Of a DNA stretch of 64,000 bases, positions 60,440-64,000 are shown in pieces (within the stretch, counting starts at the first letter, position 1; every line of letters starts with the position of its first letter). The notes under the pieces are model-generated. The model was not told the DNA's origin, did no database searches, and worked only from the letters and a program-made list of their open reading frames with translations. This DNA is from Acanthopleura granulata (Eukaryota > Mollusca > Polyplacophora > Chitonida > Chitonidae): contig JABBOT010000011.1 of the NCBI GenBank assembly GCA_016165875.1, forward strand, positions 8,621,711 to 8,685,710. Reading direction: 5' to 3'. Both the position numbers and the translations under genes were made by a program.

Positions 60440-61977
60440 TTATTTCATTGTTGTTTAGCGCCATTCATCTAGTCAACAATATTTCATTTAACACTTAAAG
60501 ACCTTCTGGCTACAGAGCAAAGATTAAAAATCATATACAGGTCTTGTTCATATCAGTTCATTATCATTTTTCGGATGTTCATCAAAGCTCCCATCAATGG
60601 TTTCAGTCTTCAAACCGTTGTAAAGTGAGCCTGTTTCCATTTCTGTTCACGTCACACGAATCATGCCGCCTTCCAAATATAAATGATAATTATGATCTCC
60701 TTTATTACTTTCTTTTTATTACATTAAACCGTATACGAGGGTCGCAGGGGGTGGAGGGGGGAGTGTCATACGCTGATAGATTTATCACTTGTAAAGATAC
60801 TTTTTGCCATGTGTAAGTAGGTGGGCTCCGATAATATTCCCGAACCCATCGAGAAACCCGCCGCGAGTACATTCAAAGAATGGCCAACAAAGACAGGGGC
60901 AAAATGTCGCTCGATTGTCCGTGAACTGCTGATGTCCCACGGTTTCACATTGTTAAAGCACAATGGCCGCCCACATTATACAAACTACCGATGGACGGCG
61001 GCCTGAACACGAAGCCTTTCTAAACACGAAGTGCGAGAAAGCAAATTCCCTTAGCGGTCACATTCTTGCATTCGGTGAACACTGTCTACCCACAGAATCC
61101 ACAATGAGTGACCCTAGCTTGTTTGGTTATTGACTCGGGTAGCATAACAATAAGAGTTAGGCTTGCCGTACCCTTCGATTCGTCTCAGTTAACTGCCCCT
61201 TTTCTTGCGGACAGAGATCATGTACAGAAAAACCATTGGAACACAATACGATACACAGTCACCATATGGGTACCGCTATAATACAACAGAAGGATATTCT
61301 ACCATGTGTAAGACCGCAACAGTGCAATTTAATAAAATAGGTTGTTGAATCATATACATTGAAGTTTCTCACGGAGATATTTTTGCACATGAATGGCCGA
61401 TATAAATTGCTGTTACTCTTATTCTACTTTCTCCATTCAGGTATATGTGTACTCGTAGGTATAAAACTTGATTAAGCTGAATCATATTTTGAGCTCAATA
61501 GAGAACCGACAGTGTGATCAGGCAGTCAGTTAGCATACCGGACAACCAAACAATGAACAAAGTAACCAATCATCCAGTCCAGACTTAAGTCATTGACATG
61601 TCGGAGAGATACAGTATTCCATTCAAGATTTTAGCTGCTAAAGAATTCTGAAATGCTAAAGGCTCCATTTGTACTCACGATAATCATAGTTTACAACCAA
61701 AATTAGCTTTGTTTTCGGTGATTATCGGTGGTCTTGTATCAGTCACAGTTGTGCTGAGGAAAAATCAAGTAACCTCGTCGTAATATGATGTAATATAAGC
61801 CGACTAGTAGTTCCCGAGGTCTGGACTCTTTGCATTGTTTTCATGTGATTGATGTATGTGATCACAATGTAGGATGTTCAGTAACTGCAGGCCAGCGTCA
61901 TCTATTGTATTGAAAACAGCCTCACTGCGTGAATATATTGTTTTACCTAGTTCTGCTTAGGGCAGAGGGTAAGTTGC

Positions 61978-62105
61978 TTAATTTAAACATTTTTATGGAC
62001 AATTAGAATTAAACGGTAAGGTAAACTGACAAGAGACCGTACTTTAAGGGTATCGTGTGACCATTTGCCAACTATCCACACTGTCCCTAGTACTCTGCTC
62101 TCACT
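61978..62105 (-). repeat. Dispersed repeat family B, copy 6, reverse
   Basis: On the minus strand it reads 'agttggcaaatggtcacac', 'cggtctcttgtcagtttac' and 'ttctaattgtccataaaaat', matching the copies at 52.8 and 30.1 kb. Confidence 0.75.
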
Positions 62106-62279
62106 CCGTGCGTTGTAGTCTTCTGCATGGCCACTTTCACAAAATATTTCCATAAAATATCAGGAGCCTATTTTCAGACTTGACGTTGCTTTTTCAGCTG
62201 ACAAGGGCTGCCCTAGCCCTGAGCGCTTCCGCCCCTTCCGCCACTTCAGTTTGCTACATCTTTCTGTTCTGTCCTTCAG

Positions 62280-62658
62280 TGGCCCTACTTGTCCCAGATC
62301 TACTCTAGCAATCCTTTCGGAAATCCAGAATGGGACGACTTCAGGCAGTCGAACACAAGCCTGGGAAGTCAGAAAGACTTTATGACGTCATTCCGTCAGT
62401 CTGGCGGCGACGGCGAACAGACCTACGGGGCTTACAGATTCTACATGCAGGACGAATACAAGGGAGGAGAAGGAGGCGTACAATATCGACATCCTGGCTA
62501 TTTCGTGGAGGAGGAAGGGGCCAGCTATATTACACAAGAAAAGGAATCCTCCCAATCGTCGCGGGTGACCGTCTGCCTATGGCGACGCATTCTTGGTGCT
62601 TTTGTCTTTCTATCCATCCTTGTTGCCATAGCTACTGTCATCATTTTAGCCATTTTCT
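62280..62658 (+). CDS. Gene B exon 2: Tyr-rich cytoplasmic tail plus transmembrane helix
   Basis: Acceptor GTCCTTCAG|TGG and donor TTCT|GTAAGT enclose 379 nt, phase 0 in and phase 1 out, residues 11-136. The start W-P-Y-L-S-Q-I-Y-S-S-N-P-F parallels gene A. The tail is acidic and rich in Gly, Gln and Tyr (for example T-Y-G-A-Y-R-F-Y and Q-Y-R-H-P-G-Y). L-W-R-R precedes a hydrophobic helix at about 114-137, again predicting type II topology. Unlike gene A there is no PPxY. Beyond the first 13 residues the two tails are not obviously alignable, so they have diverged far while exon structure was kept. Confidence 0.85.
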
Positions 62659-62754
62659 GTAAGTATTTCTTTTTAGTCTTACATGAATGAAATGAGTCCC
62701 ACAACATGCCATATTACCAATGTTGATTTTTACACTTACCCAGTTATCGCTGAC

Positions 62755-62950
62755 TCGCCTCGGTCATCGAGCCCATGGCCAATGAGGTCGCGTGTTCGAA
62801 TCCAGCTCTTGTTGTTTTTATTGCTATTTTAAGTAAGGTTTGTAAAGTAGGAAGGCCAGTGGTTCACTCCGAGCACTCCGGTTTCCTACTTCCAAATTTC
62901 TTATGTACGGTGTTGACACCAATCAATCAACCAAACAATCTTTTAGTCTC
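62755..62950 (+). mobile_element. tRNA-like SINE, third type
   Basis: 'tggccaatgaggtcgcgtg' and 'ttcgaatccagctcttg' form a B-box region, then a body with 'actccggtttcctacttcc' and a tail 'acggtgttgacaccaatca' with (ATCA)n. The related head 'catgaggtcgcacgttcga' recurs at 63,791. Confidence 0.6.
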
Positions 62951-63212
62951 TGCATATCATTTATCATGTCACTTTACGAACGTAAAATTAATCAAGTATA
63001 ATGAAAATCCAGTAATCAGTTTTTTTTGCACGTTCAGCGAACTTGTTTTTTTAATCCATTTTGTATCATATTGCTATACACTGCTAATCGTTGTAAGTTT
63101 AAGCTTACTTTGTTGTGTTGTCAATGACTGCTAAACGCCCGAGGATTAGAGAGACTTGCAGATTATAACGTCCAATCTTTGTGTAAATGTTAATGCTTTC
63201 ATTTTGTTTCAG

Positions 63213-63242
63213 TAACACGAAGCGTGCCAAATCTAGAAACAA
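63213..63242 (+). CDS. Gene B exon 3: 30-nt microexon
   Basis: Acceptor TTTCAG|TAA and donor AACA-A|GTAAGT enclose 30 nt, phase 1 on both sides, giving L-T-R-S-V-P-N-L-E-T as the linker after the membrane helix. It corresponds to the 24-nt microexon of gene A. The first three bases look like a stop codon, but in the spliced frame they are split between two codons. Confidence 0.7.
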
Positions 63243-63354
63243 GTAAGTCCTGACAGCTTGACCACACCAATACATAAGACACTGCGCATCCAGTAATATT
63301 CAGCACAAATCTAGTTCCGTTAGACGTTGTTCGCATGTTAAACATAAAGTAAGC

Positions 63355-63553
63355 CAGGGGTCGATTCCACAAAGCAATTATTGGCTTGAGTCAAAACCTT
63401 TCAAACTCCATTTTACAGCTTATTCGATACTTACAACTTTTACATTTGCGTTTTTGTCCATGCCTTTATTTTAAAATATGAAGAATCCTTAATTTTATTT
63501 AAGTTTGAAAAGTTTAACTTAAGTACATTATTACCTTTTGGAATCGGTTCCTG
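63355..63553. mobile_element. Fold-back MITE-like element
   Basis: Termini 'caggggtcgattccacaaag' (63,355) and, inverted, 'caggaaccgattccaaaagg' (from 63,553) agree at most positions. The similarity continues inward ('gagtcaaaacctttcaaact' against the inverse of 'agtttgaaaagtttaactta'). About 199 bp, non-coding, in gene B intron 3. Confidence 0.8.
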
Positions 63554-63630
63554 TATGTTATTTTTTACTGTGTTTTACGCTACACTATAGAATTCTATAT
63601 TTTGCTTACTCGGGCAAACTTTAACCAAAT

Positions 63631-63720
63631 TTCACCCTTGCATGTGAATCCAGTTAGAACTGCACCCTTACATGTGAATCCAGTCAGAACTTCACTCTTA
63701 CAGGTGAATCCAGTCAGAAC
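63631..63720 (+). repeat. 30-bp tandem repeat, three units
   Basis: Three consecutive 30-base units each contain 'gtgaatccagt[ct]agaac'. The length is a multiple of three, so both strands show a ten-residue repeat in open frames, but it is intronic and upstream of the exon 4 acceptor. Confidence 0.95.
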
Positions 63721-63739
63721 AGCTTCTAAATGTTTGTTC

Positions 63740-63850
63740 AAGCGGTTCTCACTGGCGCAGACGGTTACACGATTGGTTCCACCCATGAAACCCATGAGGT
63801 CGCACGTTCGAATCCAGGCAGTGGCGTGTTCTCTGTGCCTTAGTGTAGAG
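63740..63850 (+). other. tRNA-like sequence (SINE head)
   Basis: 'ctcactggcgcagacggtt' and 'aggtcgcacgttcgaatcc' resemble A- and B-box regions. It is related to the element at 62,755. No cloverleaf could be drawn. Confidence 0.4.
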
Positions 63851-63912
63851 ACTGCTTGCTGAATGTAGACGTGTATGTATGCATAAAATCTTGCTTTGGT
63901 TTTTTTCCACAG

Positions 63913-64000
63913 GATCATTTTACACAAGTTTTCGAGTTCTCAACGAGGACTACATACCATCCCATTACGTCAATACAAACAGCTCTGAGTTTATAACCAA
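63913..64000 (+). CDS. Gene B exon 4 (partial): start of SEA domain, cut by window end
   Basis: Acceptor TTTTTTCCACAG|GA opens the exon in phase 1 (completing Arg147). The frame stays open to the last base of the window. Residues 148-175 read S-F-Y-T-S-F-R-V-L-N and V-N-T-N-S-S-E-F, a better match to the SEA N-terminal pattern than gene A exon 4 and aligned with it without gaps. The homologous gene A exon is 107 nt, so this one should end about 19 bases beyond the window. One sequon (N-S-S) is present. The rest of the domain and any mucin-like region lie outside. Confidence 0.8.

Larger units (their letters stand above)
55511..62279 (+). other. Gene B intron 1 (6.8 kb)
   Basis: Holds the 854-bp composite insertion, a full-length SINE, a tRNA-Thr-like SINE and an inverted family-B copy, all listed separately. 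No exon was supported. Short open frames at 58,191-58,436 and 60,821-61,006 lack domains or good splice partners. Confidence 0.5.

Noticed and set aside
60821..61006. 61-codon open frame of higher GC in gene B intron 1
   Set aside because: No domain, no convincing splice sites and an apparent GTG start; too little to call an exon.
62330..62662. 110-residue open frame overlapping gene B exon 2 in another frame
   Set aside because: The frame with the W-P-Y-L start, Tyr-rich tail and membrane helix agrees with gene A and with splice phases; this one does not.

Overview
This is AT-rich nuclear DNA from an animal. It has GT-AG introns, short exons separated by kilobases of non-coding sequence, and roughly 30 copies or fragments of one tRNA-derived SINE family. 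Its consensus has a 'cctccgtggctcagttgg' head, a 'gtgagttcaagtccagctc' B-box region, and a 'gtataagtgaaatattct' / 'acggcgtaaaacaccaat' tail ending in (TAAA)n. From memory this SINE type occurs in lophotrochozoan genomes, so a mollusc or close relative is my best guess. I cannot fix the species. No bacterial operons, CRISPR arrays, rRNA or convincing intact tRNA genes are seen.

Region by region. 1-6,555 is repeat-bearing intergenic DNA. 6,556-7,572 is a single-exon gene for a 338-residue, mostly disordered protein with a C-terminal charged helix and an RVKF motif; I do not recognise its family. 7,573-12,986 is intergenic and ends in a 611/612-bp direct duplication (11,574-12,184 and 12,198-12,809) split by a 13-N gap. 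12,987-33,184 is gene A. 33,185-55,480 is intergenic, full of SINEs, fold-back elements and minisatellites. 55,481 to the window end is gene B, whose 3' end is outside the window.

Genes A and B are the main result. I assembled them by hand from exons too small or too scattered to stand out. They are same-strand paralogues encoding single-pass type II membrane proteins. Each has a tiny first exon (33 or 30 nt), then an exon for a tyrosine-rich cytoplasmic tail plus the transmembrane helix. This second exon starts with the shared W-P-[HY]-L and contains x-Y-x-x-x-P-F. Next comes a microexon of 24 or 30 nt, then an extracellular SEA domain split over several exons. Splice phases agree at every shared junction (0, 1, 1). 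Gene A is complete in the model: six exons, 1,536 nt including the stop, 511 residues, ending in a roughly 250-residue Ser/Thr/Pro-rich mucin-like region. The likely role is a cell-surface, mucin-like glycoprotein whose Tyr-rich tail could signal or be endocytosed. That role is inference.

The repeat fraction has its own stories: a SINE inserted into a tRNA-like sequence with an 11-bp target duplication; an 854-bp composite element in intron 1 of gene B with 14-bp target duplications, most of which recurs inverted 14 kb upstream; SINEs nested in SINEs; three fold-back elements; and a second dispersed repeat family clustered at 52-53 kb.
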